The position numbers were made by a program, and so were the translations under genes. Shown piece after piece: positions 7,406-14,413 of a DNA stretch of 14,896 nucleotides (the first letter of the stretch is position 1; every line of letters begins with the position of its first letter). Origin of the DNA: Clostridia bacterium (GTDB taxonomy: Bacteria > Bacillota_A > Clostridia > Oscillospirales > CAG-272); the NCBI GenBank assembly GCA_017652965.1, contig JAGBZZ010000119.1, forward strand, positions 1 through 14,896, given 5' to 3'. The notes under the pieces were generated by a model, which was not told where the DNA came from, made no database searches, and worked only from the letters and a program-made list of their open reading frames with translations.

Positions 7406-7433
7406 TTGCACCCTGGGGGCTTCGTGCTATAAT
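7406..7433 (+). promoter_or_regulatory. Promoter of the GxDLY-type SGNH hydrolase gene
   Basis: TTGCAC (7406-7411) and TATAAT (7428-7433) are 16 bp apart. It is back to back with the lipoprotein promoter; the two -35 boxes are only 27 bp apart, so a regulator bound between them could affect both. Transcription should start near 7440, leaving a leader of about 160 nt before the ATG at 7600. Confidence 0.7.
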
Positions 7434-7439
7434 AGAGAC

Positions 7440-7599
7440 AGAGGCTGCCTTGCAAGGCCGCGCGGGTGGTATCCCCGCGCCCGCAGCAAACGGCCGCCCC
7501 CGAGCGAAAGCCACTTTTGTAGCGTTTTGTTTACACCGCTCCGCTTTTTTCGGCGGAGGGGTGCTTTCCCCGGGATCTATGTAAGAAAGGAAGCACACA
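7440..7599 (+). promoter_or_regulatory. Structured 5' leader of the SGNH hydrolase mRNA
   Basis: This completes the gene-free stretch 7280-7599. It holds a 12-nt palindrome (7447-7458), a GC hairpin with stem GCGCGGG/CCCGCGC (7460-7466 and 7474-7480), and a long hairpin (7534-7563) with stem CACC-g-CTCCGC / GCGGAG-g-GGTG. The last is not followed by a T-run, so it is not an ordinary terminator. The ribosome binding site AGAAAGGAAG (7584-7593) lies beyond it. I recognise no known riboswitch class. Confidence 0.4.
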
Positions 7600-8676
7600 A
7601 TGGAAAACATCAGCAAGATCGACCCGCGCCTGGCGATCGTGGATTGCACCGAGCCGGATGCCGTCTGGCACGCGGTGAGCGAGCCCCCCTTTGCCCTGCA
7701 CGGTGTCTTTTTCGAGGCCGAGAGTGACCGCTACGTCCGTATGCCGGGCTCGGTCGCCGCCGAGGCCAGCCGGAGCGTCCTCGGTCTTTCGCGTATGACC
7801 TCGGGCGGCCGGCTGCGCTTTGCGACCGATTCGCCCTACGTCGCCCTGCGCGCCTTGATCCCCGCTTATATGCCGATGCCGCATATGCCCCTGACGGGCA
7901 GCCACAGCTTCGTCTTCTTTGTGGACGGGGCCTACCGCGGCGGCAAGGTGACCCCGACCCCCACCGCCCTCTTTGAGGCCAAGGGCGAAAAGGTCGCGAT
8001 CTCGGGTGTTTGCCGCCTGCCCGGTGGGATGCACGAGATCGAGGTCTACTTCCCGCTCTACGGCGGAGTCCACAGCGTGGAGATCGGCCTTGCCCCCGGC
8101 GCTACGCTGAATCCCCCCCGCCCCTATCAGCGGAAGAAGCCGATCGTCTTTTACGGCTCGTCCATCACCCAGGGGGCGTGTGCCTCGCGCGCCGGCAACG
8201 ATGCCACAGCCTTCCTCTGCCGCTGGCTGGACAGCGACTACCTGAACCTCGGCTTCTCGGGCAACGGGAACGCCGAGCCCGCGATGCTTGCCTATCTTGC
8301 CGGGCTGGATGCGGGTGCTTACGTGTTTGACTACAACTATTACCCCTCCGCGCACCCCGACCGCGTCCTGCCCCCGCACTATGACATCTATCGGTGCCTG
8401 CGGGATGCCCACCCGGACGTGCCGATCCTGATGATCGACAAGCCCGGCTGCAGCGGCGGCTATCCCGAGCGCCGCGAGATGATCGAAAGCACCCTGCGCC
8501 GTGCCATCGCCGAAGGGGATCGCGCCGTCGCCGCGATCGACGCCCATGACTTTTTCGGTGAGCGCGACCGCGATGCCTGCCTCGTGGACAGCGACCACCC
8601 GAACGACCTCGGCTTCTACCGGATGGCCGAGGTGATGTACCGTACCCGTGCCCCGCTCCTCGGCATCGCCGACTGA
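7600..8676 (+). CDS. SGNH/GDSL hydrolase with N-terminal GxDLY-type beta domain
   Basis: A 358-aa predicted carbohydrate or acyl esterase. AAAGGA is 8-9 nt before the ATG. No signal peptide is visible, so it is likely cytoplasmic. Residues 1-170 form a beta-sandwich of the type found before this esterase subgroup. The catalytic domain starts with VFYGSSITQGACASRAGN at about 183-200: G186-S187-S188-I189 replaces GDSL, with S188 as the nucleophile. Next come LNLGFSGNGN (oxyanion Gly block), FDYNYYPSAHP (block III region) and D330-S-D-H333-PNDLGF, the catalytic Asp and His. Length and order fit the Lipase_GDSL_3/GxDLY subgroup. Single-gene unit from its own promoter, ending at the terminator at 8688-8724. 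It probably removes acyl (acetyl) groups from sugars, but the natural substrate is unknown. Confidence 0.9.
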   Translation: MENISKIDPRLAIVDCTEPDAVWHAVSEPPFALHGVFFEAESDRYVRMPGSVAAEASRSVLGLSRMTSGGRLRFATDSPYVALRALIPAYMPMPHMPLTGSHSFVFFVDGAYRGGKVTPTPTALFEAKGEKVAISGVCRLPGGMHEIEVYFPLYGGVHSVEIGLAPGATLNPPRPYQRKKPIVFYGSSITQGACASRAGNDATAFLCRWLDSDYLNLGFSGNGNAEPAMLAYLAGLDAGAYVFDYNYYPSAHPDRVLPPHYDIYRCLRDAHPDVPILMIDKPGCSGGYPERREMIESTLRRAIAEGDRAVAAIDAHDFFGERDRDACLVDSDHPNDLGFYRMAEVMYRTRAPLLGIAD

Positions 8677-8687
8677 TGCACGCAAAG

Positions 8688-8724
8688 AAAAAGAGGAGGC
8701 ACACAAGGATGCTTCCTCTTTTTT
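8688..8724. terminator. Bidirectional intrinsic terminator between two convergent esterases
   Basis: A 13-bp stem, AAAAAGAGGAGGC (8688-8700) against GCTTCCTCTTTTT (8711-8723), with one G-T wobble. The A-run on one side and T-run on the other let it work on both strands. It is 11 nt after the stop of the rightward esterase and 23 nt beyond the stop of the leftward one. Confidence 0.85.
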
Positions 8725-8747
8725 GATAGGACGGCCCTGATACCCGA

Positions 8748-9395
8748 TCAGTAGCCGAGGACGTCGGCCGCGATGGCAGAGGCCTTGGCATCCACCGCAG
8801 GGAGGGTGGCGGGGTCGATATCCAGGGCGCGGGCAAGCGCCGTGGCGACCCAGCTGCCAAGATAGCGGCAGCCCTCGTCGTTATTGAAGTGTGTCAGGTC
8901 ACTGCGTGCCGAGGCGGGAAGCGCCAGGGTCAGGGGGTACAGATCATTGATGATGGCATCGGTGCCGGCAAGCGCCTCGCGGGCCAGGCGGTTATACTCG
9001 GCGATCACGGCGTTGGAGCGCTTGTAGGAGACGGCCTCATACGCGACCTCATCCACCGAGGTGGAGGTAGCAAAGATGATCTTGGCCTTCGGGAACAGGA
9101 CGCGCAGGCGGCGGTCGATCCGCCCGATGACCTCGGCGTAGGAGGCGGGGGCGGTCTGCGGGTCGTCACCGAAGAAGGAGATCACGTCCCAAAGCCCGGC
9201 GTTCCAATGTACCACGTCCACGTCGCTTGGCCACTCGCCAAGGCTTTTCCACTCATGCAGATAGCGGAAAACGTAATGGGCAAAGCGGCAGTTTTCCTTG
9301 GGGGCATAGACCTCGGCGATCCCATGGAAGGCCGAACGGACGTAGGCCTCGTAGCCCAGGCGGATCGAGTCACCGATCAGAACGATTTTTTTCAT
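8748..9395 (-). CDS. Short SGNH/GDSL esterase
   Basis: A 215-aa single-domain SGNH hydrolase. The start at 9395 has GAGG 7 nt upstream. Block I is MKKIVLIGDSIRLGYE, with S10 in G8-D9-S10; block III is VVHWNAGLWD with N65; block V is SDLTHFNN with D166 and H169. There is no signal peptide, so it is probably cytoplasmic. Relatives are often acetyl-esterases acting on sugars, but the substrate is not determined by sequence. It is not close to the neighbouring SGNH gene, which has an extra N-terminal domain and different motifs. The final 26 residues (ALDIDPATLPAVD to VLGY) follow the catalytic His by about 20 residues and are duplicated in the relic at 5457-5555. It has its own promoter at 9435-9463; read-through from the AraC-type gene upstream is also possible, as no terminator was seen there. 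Confidence 0.9.
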   Translation of the reverse strand: MKKIVLIGDSIRLGYEAYVRSAFHGIAEVYAPKENCRFAHYVFRYLHEWKSLGEWPSDVDVVHWNAGLWDVISFFGDDPQTAPASYAEVIGRIDRRLRVLFPKAKIIFATSTSVDEVAYEAVSYKRSNAVIAEYNRLAREALAGTDAIINDLYPLTLALPASARSDLTHFNNDEGCRYLGSWVATALARALDIDPATLPAVDAKASAIAADVLGY

Positions 9396-9434
9396 AAGAG
9401 TGCCTCACTTTCTATAGCAGGTATGCTTATCGCT

Positions 9435-9463
9435 ATTATAGCACAGCAGAAGGGATGGCGCAA
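9435..9463 (-). promoter_or_regulatory. Promoter of the short SGNH esterase gene
   Basis: On the minus strand, TTGCGC (9458-9463) and TATAAT (9435-9440) are 17 bp apart. Transcription should start near 9428, about 33 nt before the ATG at 9395. The -35 box lies only 17 bp beyond the stop of the AraC-type gene. Confidence 0.72.
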
Positions 9464-9479
9464 GAGGGCAAGACAATTT

Positions 9480-10247
9480 TCACGCTATGGGCAAGGATGC
9501 CCCCGCCGTGGCGGCATAGCGGCTGGGCGGGGTCAGAAAGCGGCGGCGGAAAAGCCTGCTGAAGTAGTAGACGTCCGAAATGCCGACCGCCTCGGCCGCC
9601 TGGGTGACCGACAGCCCCTCGGTAAGCAGGGCGGCGGCCGTCTTGAGGCGCAGCTCAATGATATACTGCGCGGGGGTGGTGCCGTAGCGGCGCGTAAACA
9701 GGGTGGTAAACTGCCGTTTGCCAAGCCCCGCCACGGCAGATAGCGCCGAGATGCCGATCTCGCCCTCGCGGAAGGCGGCGTGGATATGGCGGCAGGCGGC
9801 TTCGATCCTGTCTGCCGAGGTGCTTTGCATATAATCGGGGCGGGCGCGCTTTGTCAGAATGGCAAGCAGCTCGTAAAGCACCGCCATGGCACGGCAGTAG
9901 GTCTCGCTGTCCTCGATATGCCGCAGGGAATACAGGCGCCTGAAAAGGTTTTCCACCTGCGGCTCGTCAAGGCAGGCAAAGAGCGAGGTCGGGGGGGCGC
10001 CGTCGGCATCAAAGGTCACGCACAGCGCCTCGCCCTGGCTTTCCCGCATGACGGTGTAGGCATCCTCACGGCGAATAAAGAACAACGAGCCCGCCCCCAC
10101 CGAAAGGATGCGCCCCGAGGCGGAGAGGGTGTGGATATACCGCCCCGAAAGCTGATAGGAAAGGATATGATGGTTGCGTGCCGCCGAGGCCCAGCTTTTT
10201 CGCTCGGTGCGGTAGAGATAGACATTGGAAATCGCGGTGACGATCAT
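9480..10247 (-). CDS. AraC/XylS-family transcriptional regulator
   Basis: A 255-aa cytoplasmic DNA-binding protein. An upstream ATG at 10340 would add 31 residues. I chose 10247 because GGGAGG lies 7 nt before it and the promoter -10 box (10272-10277) falls inside the longer reading. The N-terminal half (1-130) looks like a cupin ligand-binding domain: HHILSYQLSGRYIHTLS, then GAGSLFFIRREDAYTV. The C-terminal 100 residues hold two helix-turn-helix motifs: ISALSAVAGLGKRQFTTLF (first) and LSVTQAAEAVGISDVYYFSR (second), followed by FRRRFLTPPSRY, the usual AraC signature end. It is divergent from the glycyl-radical enzyme gene with a shared 150-bp region containing a palindrome, so it probably senses a small molecule and controls that operon as well as itself. 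Confidence 0.93.
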   Translation of the reverse strand: MIVTAISNVYLYRTERKSWASAARNHHILSYQLSGRYIHTLSASGRILSVGAGSLFFIRREDAYTVMRESQGEALCVTFDADGAPPTSLFACLDEPQVENLFRRLYSLRHIEDSETYCRAMAVLYELLAILTKRARPDYMQSTSADRIEAACRHIHAAFREGEIGISALSAVAGLGKRQFTTLFTRRYGTTPAQYIIELRLKTAAALLTEGLSVTQAAEAVGISDVYYFSRLFRRRFLTPPSRYAATAGASLPIA

Positions 10248-10271
10248 GCAAACACCTCCCTTTTTTCCATT

Positions 10272-10300
10272 ATTATAGCAGAATTTTGCGAAAGGTGCAA
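10272..10300 (-). promoter_or_regulatory. Promoter of the AraC-type regulator gene
   Basis: On the minus strand, TTGCAC (10295-10300) and TATAAT (10272-10277) are 17 bp apart. The -35 box lies inside the left half of the palindrome at 10291-10316, so a protein bound there would block this promoter. Confidence 0.75.
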
Positions 10301-10316
10301 TATCTATTGCGCTTTT
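10291..10316. promoter_or_regulatory. Candidate operator: 26-bp palindrome between divergent promoters
   Basis: The core GCAATA-TC-TATTGC is a perfect inverted repeat, and extending it gives AAAGGTGCAATA / TATTGCGCTTTT, with 10 of 12 positions complementary. Its centre is about 70 bp before the predicted start of the glycyl-radical enzyme transcript, a usual place for an activator, and it overlaps the -35 box of the regulator's own gene. AraC proteins often bind direct repeats instead, so the bound protein is an inference. Confidence 0.5.
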
Positions 10317-10339
10317 GTACAAATTTTTCGTTTTCTCCA

Positions 10340-10368
10340 TTCAAAGCGGCCGGCGCGTGGGATATGAT
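10340..10368 (+). promoter_or_regulatory. Probable activator-dependent promoter of the glycyl-radical operon
   Basis: A good -10 box, TATGAT (10363-10368), is 17 bp after a weak -35, TTCAAA (10340-10345). A poor -35 is what is expected for a promoter needing an activator. Transcription should start near 10375, leaving a short leader with AGGAGG (10385-10390) before the ATG at 10398. Confidence 0.5.
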
Positions 10369-10397
10369 GGGGATAGGAAGAAAAAGGAGGTATCCTT

Positions 10398-12611
10398 ATG
10401 TCATACGAGATACTGCGCGCCCGGCTTTCGTCCTTCTATCGTGAAAAGCTGCCCAAAATGGCAGCGGACATGAAGGAGCGGGTCTATGCCCGCATGGATG
10501 CCTATGCCGAAGCGCACCCCGACGAGAGTGCGTATCTTATGAAGGCCGCGCTCTACCGCACGATCACCGAGGAGATGACACCCGTCCTGTTTGAGGGGAT
10601 ACCCTACTACTTTGAGACGGGGGCGCTGACCGCCTTCTCGGACGGGAAGTTCAACCGTGGCGGCCACCACGCCAACGGCTGGCTTTACGAGCGGAACATG
10701 CACCGCTTTATCGACGTTGACCCCGCCGCCTACGAGCGATACCGCCGCGAATCCGGCACGCTCTACCCGCAGACAGGACTATACGTGGACATGATGCACG
10801 CGGGGCTTCCGTTTGAGAAGCTGTTTCGCGTGGGGCTTTCGGGGATACTGACCGAGATCGCCGAGGCCGAGGCGGTGACGAAGGGGCAGGAGGAGCGCGA
10901 GTTTCTGACCTGCTGTCACGCGGGGATCGAGGCGCTTGCCGCCATTGCCGCACGCTTTGCCGAGGCGGCGCGGGCGCAGGGGCTCACAAGCCTCGCCGAA
11001 ACGGCCGCCCGCGTTCCCTATGCCCCGCCCACCACCCTTTACGAGGGGCTTTGCACGCTTGCCTTTCTCCGTAAGGCGCTTGGCGCCATTGAGGGGATCG
11101 GCTTCAGCACCTTCGGGCGGGTGGACGTCCTTTTACAGCCGCTTTACGAGGCGGATGCCGCCCGCGGAGTCTCCGATAGCGCGCAGAAGGAGGCCATCGC
11201 CCTCTTTATGCTGGCCTTTGACGCCGCCCGTGACACCGAGGGGACGATCGACACCCCCTACGGCTATGACCTTGAAAACTCGATGACCCTCGGCGGCTGT
11301 GATACCGAGGGGCGGGAGGTCTTTGGCGAGGTGACCCGCCTGTTTGTCGAGGTGCGGGAGGAAAACCGTTTTCTCTATCCGAAGATCATGTTTCGCTACT
11401 CCGCCGCCTCCTCTGAGGAATATCTCCGCTTTATCACCGCCTCGCTTCTGCGCGGGGAAAGCTACAGTCTTTTTGAGAATGACGACGTCACCATCCCTGC
11501 GCTGATCCGCTCGGGAATCTCGGAACGGGATGCCCGTAGCTATGCCGTGGGGGGGTGCTGGGACGTCCTGATCCCGGATGCTTTTCTGAAATTCAGCGGG
11601 GAGTATCTGAACACCCTGCGGCTTTTGGAGTACGCCGTGCATGGCGACAGCGAAAAGCTTGCCGTCCTTTCGCTCACCCCGCTTTCGCTGGAGGAGGCCA
11701 CCGACTTTGAGGATCTTTACGCCCGTTTCCTTTCGGGGGTGCGGGAGCTGCTTTTGAAGAAGGCCGCCCCGATGAGCAAGGCCTCGCGCGAGTGGCATAG
11801 GGTGAACCCCATGGGGGCGCTTTCCGCCCTGATGGCGCCCTGCCTGCCCGCCCGCCGCGACATTACGGCAGGGGGCGGCCGCTACAACCGTGAGTCTGTA
11901 TACTTCTGCGGCTTTTCCGAGATCGTGGACTCGCTTCTGGCCATCCGCCGGCTGTGCTTTACCGACAAGGCCATGACGGTTGGCGAGCTGTTTGCCGCCT
12001 GCCGTAACGATTGGCAGGACACACGCCTGCGCGAACGGGTGATCGCCCTTCCCTCCTACGGGGACGGGAGCGAGGAAAGCTCACGCCTTGCAGGGCGGCT
12101 CTTTGACGACCTTTACCGCCTCTCGCGCGATCTGCCGACCGCCTACGGCGGCGACTTCCGCATTGGGTACAACCAGTTTACCGAGATCATTTTCTGGGGA
12201 AAGACCACCCGTGCCCTGCCCAACGGGCGGCGGCTTGGCGACTACATCTGCCAGGGGCTGACCCCGACACGCCTGCAACGCGAGGTGGGGCTTATGGAGC
12301 TGCTTGACAGCCAGCGCTATATGGATCTTTCGCTATGTGCGGGCAACGCCTCCATGACCCTGACCCTGCCCGCCGGCAAGGCCGAGCCCGCCCACATGAG
12401 CGCGCTTTTGCGGATGCTTTCCCGCGCGGGGACGCAGGCCGTCCAACCGAACTGCATTGACAGAGAGACCCTGCTGGCCGCCAGGCGCGAGCCCGAGAAA
12501 TACCGCCATATCATTGTGCGGGTGTGCGGGTTTTCCGCCCCCTTTGTTCAGCTTTCCGAGGCCTACCAGGAGGAGCTTTTGTCGCGTATGTACACCGAGG
12601 GCAGGCCATGA
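10398..12611 (+). CDS. Glycyl-radical enzyme (pyruvate formate-lyase-like), substrate unknown
   Basis: A 737-aa cytoplasmic enzyme of the PFL/dehydratase superfamily. AGGAGG lies 7 nt before the ATG. The glycyl-radical loop is clear at RVCGFSAPFVQLS (708-720), with G711 as the radical site 26 residues from the end. The active-site cysteine is C387 in SYAVGGCWDV. The residue two after it, Glu in the dehydratases and C-N lyases I can recall (G-C-V-E), is D389 here. Family landmarks in between and after include YSLFENDDVTIPALIRSGIS, ARRDITAGGGRYN, DSLLAIRRL, and LTPTRLQREVGLMELLDS. It is not a classical pyruvate formate-lyase, which has two adjacent cysteines at the active site. No microcompartment shell genes are nearby. 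The activase gene overlaps its stop by 4 nt. Likely regulated by the divergent AraC protein. Substrate not assignable. Confidence 0.93.
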   Translation: MSYEILRARLSSFYREKLPKMAADMKERVYARMDAYAEAHPDESAYLMKAALYRTITEEMTPVLFEGIPYYFETGALTAFSDGKFNRGGHHANGWLYERNMHRFIDVDPAAYERYRRESGTLYPQTGLYVDMMHAGLPFEKLFRVGLSGILTEIAEAEAVTKGQEEREFLTCCHAGIEALAAIAARFAEAARAQGLTSLAETAARVPYAPPTTLYEGLCTLAFLRKALGAIEGIGFSTFGRVDVLLQPLYEADAARGVSDSAQKEAIALFMLAFDAARDTEGTIDTPYGYDLENSMTLGGCDTEGREVFGEVTRLFVEVREENRFLYPKIMFRYSAASSEEYLRFITASLLRGESYSLFENDDVTIPALIRSGISERDARSYAVGGCWDVLIPDAFLKFSGEYLNTLRLLEYAVHGDSEKLAVLSLTPLSLEEATDFEDLYARFLSGVRELLLKKAAPMSKASREWHRVNPMGALSALMAPCLPARRDITAGGGRYNRESVYFCGFSEIVDSLLAIRRLCFTDKAMTVGELFAACRNDWQDTRLRERVIALPSYGDGSEESSRLAGRLFDDLYRLSRDLPTAYGGDFRIGYNQFTEIIFWGKTTRALPNGRRLGDYICQGLTPTRLQREVGLMELLDSQRYMDLSLCAGNASMTLTLPAGKAEPAHMSALLRMLSRAGTQAVQPNCIDRETLLAARREPEKYRHIIVRVCGFSAPFVQLSEAYQEELLSRMYTEGRP

Positions 12612-13402
12612 GGATCACCTCTGTCCAGGGCTTTTGCCTGCATGACGGCCCCGGCCTGCGCACCGTGATCTTTCTTGCCGGATGTCCCCTCTGCTGTCCG
12701 TGGTGCCATAACCCCGAGGCACGCTTTGCGGCCGCGCGGCTTTCGTACGATGCCGGGCGCTGTATCGGGTGCCGCGCCTGTGGCGATGTCTGTCAAAGCA
12801 CGGCGCATACCTGGGAGGGGGGCACCCACCGTCTGGCGTGGGATGCCTGCCGCTCTTGCCTTGCCTGCGCCGACGCCTGCCCTACGGGCGCGCTGACAAG
12901 GACGGTGCGCGATCTTTCTGAGGAGGAGCTTTTCGCCATTGCCGAAAGGCAGCGCCGCCTTGGGGGGGACGAGGGCGGGATCACCTTCTCGGGTGGGGAG
13001 CCGCTTTTGCAGGCCGACGCCCTTTTGCCGCTTCTGCCCCGCCTTTCTGTGCATACCGCCATTGAGACCTCGGGATATGCCGACGAGGAGACCTTTTGCC
13101 GTACCGTGGCGGCGGTGGATCTTGTTATGATGGATCTGAAGCTGGCAAGCGATGCGGCGCACCGCCGCTATTGCGGGGTATCCAACCTGCCGATCCTCAG
13201 AAATCTTGCCCATCTGCGCCAAAGCGGCCGCCCTTATATTTTGCGCACACCCCTGATCCCCGGGATCACCGATACCGAAGAGAACCTGCGGGCGCCTTCT
13301 GCCATTGTGGGAAACGACCCGTGGGAGCTTCTCCCCTATCACGCCGCCGCGCGGGAAAAGCACGGGCGCATCGGCCTTCCTTATCGGATTTCGGAGAAGT
13401 AG
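12608..13402 (+). CDS. Glycyl-radical enzyme activating enzyme (radical SAM)
   Basis: A 264-aa radical-SAM protein that installs the glycyl radical on its partner by hydrogen abstraction with a 5'-deoxyadenosyl radical. The start is the ATG at 12608, which overlaps the enzyme's TGA (ATGA), indicating coupled translation. C26-x3-C30-x2-C33 in GCPLCCPWCHNPE binds the SAM cluster. Two ferredoxin-like cluster motifs follow: C52, C55, C58, C62 and C81, C84, C87, C91 (the latter ending CPTGAL). This insert is present in activases of dehydratases and lyases and absent from the pyruvate formate-lyase activase. TFSGGEPLLQ is the SAM-binding GGE motif, and the end WELLPYHAAAREKHG matches the family's LPYH segment. 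It is somewhat shorter than many relatives (about 290-310). C29, an extra Cys inside the SAM-cluster loop, is unusual. An in-frame ATG at 12524 lies deep inside the enzyme gene and is rejected. Confidence 0.94.
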   Translation: MRITSVQGFCLHDGPGLRTVIFLAGCPLCCPWCHNPEARFAAARLSYDAGRCIGCRACGDVCQSTAHTWEGGTHRLAWDACRSCLACADACPTGALTRTVRDLSEEELFAIAERQRRLGGDEGGITFSGGEPLLQADALLPLLPRLSVHTAIETSGYADEETFCRTVAAVDLVMMDLKLASDAAHRRYCGVSNLPILRNLAHLRQSGRPYILRTPLIPGITDTEENLRAPSAIVGNDPWELLPYHAAAREKHGRIGLPYRISEK

Positions 13403-13451
13403 GCGTTTCGGTGTTCTTCTACAAATCTGCCGATTTTTTCGACATATCTGC

Positions 13452-13480
13452 ACGAAAAAGCCGCAGGACTCGGATATAAT
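13452..13480 (+). promoter_or_regulatory. Possible promoter of the TIM-barrel gene
   Basis: A perfect TATAAT (13475-13480) lies about 40 nt before the gene, but no good -35 sits 17 bp upstream (ACGAAA at 13452-13457). A 7-bp inverted repeat, TTTTTCG (13435-13441) and CGAAAAA (13453-13459), covers the -35 zone and could bind a regulator. Transcription could also continue from the glycyl-radical operon, as no terminator follows the activase. Confidence 0.45.
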
Positions 13481-13520
13481 GAAGATGGATAATGCTATTA
13501 CTACCATAAGGAGATATACT

Positions 13521-14381
13521 ATGCAATACGTAGACTTTTTCGGTCACAAGGTATCCAAGCTGATCGTGGGTGATAACCCCTTCAACGGTTGGTCTTATAT
13601 TCCTACGTTCATCCCCGGGAAGGAGATGAAGGAATACTACACCGAGGACAAGATCCTGGAGGCCATCTATAAGATGGAGGAGCTGGGCATCAACACCATG
13701 CTTCCGCTGGCTGACCCGTACATCATCCGCGTGCTGACCCACTATCGCGCCAACGGCGGTAAGATGAACTTCATCTTCCAGACCTGGGGTCCTATGATGA
13801 TGACCCCCGAGACCTGGCCGATCACCATGCGTAATATGCAGGAGGTCCAGCCCATCGGTGTGTACCTTTCGGGTACCTTTACCGACGTGCGCCGTGAGAC
13901 CGGCCGCGACCAGGAGATCAAGGATATGCTTGGCCGTATGAGAGCCATGGGCATTCCGCTTGGCCTTTGCACCCACCGCCCCGAGAACATCGCCGAGTTT
14001 GAGAACGGCGAGGGCTGGGATTTTGACTTCTACATGGCCTGCATGTACAACGCCCGCCGCAACCGCGAGGGGCAGGAGAGCGGCTTCCTCACCGGCAAGT
14101 CCAAGGGTGACATTGAGTTCCATCCCTCCGACCGTGGCGAGATGCTGGAGGCCATCAAGGACGTGAAGAAGCCGATCCTCGCGTTCAAGATCTTTGCCGG
14201 TGGCCAGATGCTGGCCGAAAAGAACGAGGCCGAGCGCCGCGAGCTGATCCGCGATGCTTACGACACCATCTTCACCACGCTGAAGCCGAACGACCTTGGC
14301 GTTATGGGTGTTTTCCAGAAGCATCACGACCAGCTGACCGAGAACGTTTCGGTCTTCAACGAGTGGGCGGCCAAGGCTTGA
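13521..14381 (+). CDS. TIM-barrel-like protein of unknown function
   Basis: 286 aa. The ATG at 13521 has a strong AAGGAG 7 nt upstream; an in-frame ATG at 13305 lies inside the activase gene and is rejected. Its beta-alpha pattern resembles a TIM barrel: VSKLIVGDNPFNGWSY at the start (a Gly-Asn-Pro loop), then ELGINTMLPL, GKMNFIFQTWG, QPIGVYLSG, GIPLGLCTHRPENI, KKPILAFKIFAGGQM and NDLGVMGVFQKH. The opening is loosely like aldo/keto reductases, but the catalytic Tyr-Lys-His-Asp set was not found, so that name would be a guess. No signal peptide. It lies 118 nt after the activase, reads the same way and ends the unit at the terminator at 14414-14459; a role in processing the glycyl-radical enzyme's substrate or product is possible but unproven. 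Confidence 0.8.
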   Translation: MQYVDFFGHKVSKLIVGDNPFNGWSYIPTFIPGKEMKEYYTEDKILEAIYKMEELGINTMLPLADPYIIRVLTHYRANGGKMNFIFQTWGPMMMTPETWPITMRNMQEVQPIGVYLSGTFTDVRRETGRDQEIKDMLGRMRAMGIPLGLCTHRPENIAEFENGEGWDFDFYMACMYNARRNREGQESGFLTGKSKGDIEFHPSDRGEMLEAIKDVKKPILAFKIFAGGQMLAEKNEAERRELIRDAYDTIFTTLKPNDLGVMGVFQKHHDQLTENVSVFNEWAAKA

Positions 14382-14413
14382 TCGCCATCCCCCACGCCAA
14401 TATTTCTTAAACT

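Noticed and set aside
5381..7432. A 683-codon open frame on the plus strand opposite the lipoprotein gene
   Set aside because: It is the antisense shadow of a GC-rich repeat gene. It spans a terminator, the esterase relic and the lipoprotein promoter and has no recognisable domain, while the minus strand has a signal peptide, promoter and ribosome binding site.
7460..7480. T-box-like GGGTGGTATC segment in the esterase leader
   Set aside because: The TGGT lies in the loop of a perfect hairpin rather than in an antiterminator bulge; there is no specifier stem, and the downstream gene is not an amino-acid or tRNA-synthetase gene.
7531..8706. A 391-codon minus-strand frame opposite the GxDLY-type esterase
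   Set aside because: Its product has the Arg/Gly/Ala/His-rich composition of an antisense frame, and the opposite strand encodes a complete SGNH catalytic set.
10248..10340. A longer N-terminus of the AraC-type regulator
   Set aside because: The extension would include the gene's own -10 and -35 boxes; a better ribosome binding site precedes the ATG at 10247.
13419..14327. A 302-codon minus-strand frame opposite the TIM-barrel gene
   Set aside because: Low-complexity His/Leu/Val-rich antisense translation running across the promoter region; the plus strand has the strong ribosome binding site and terminator.
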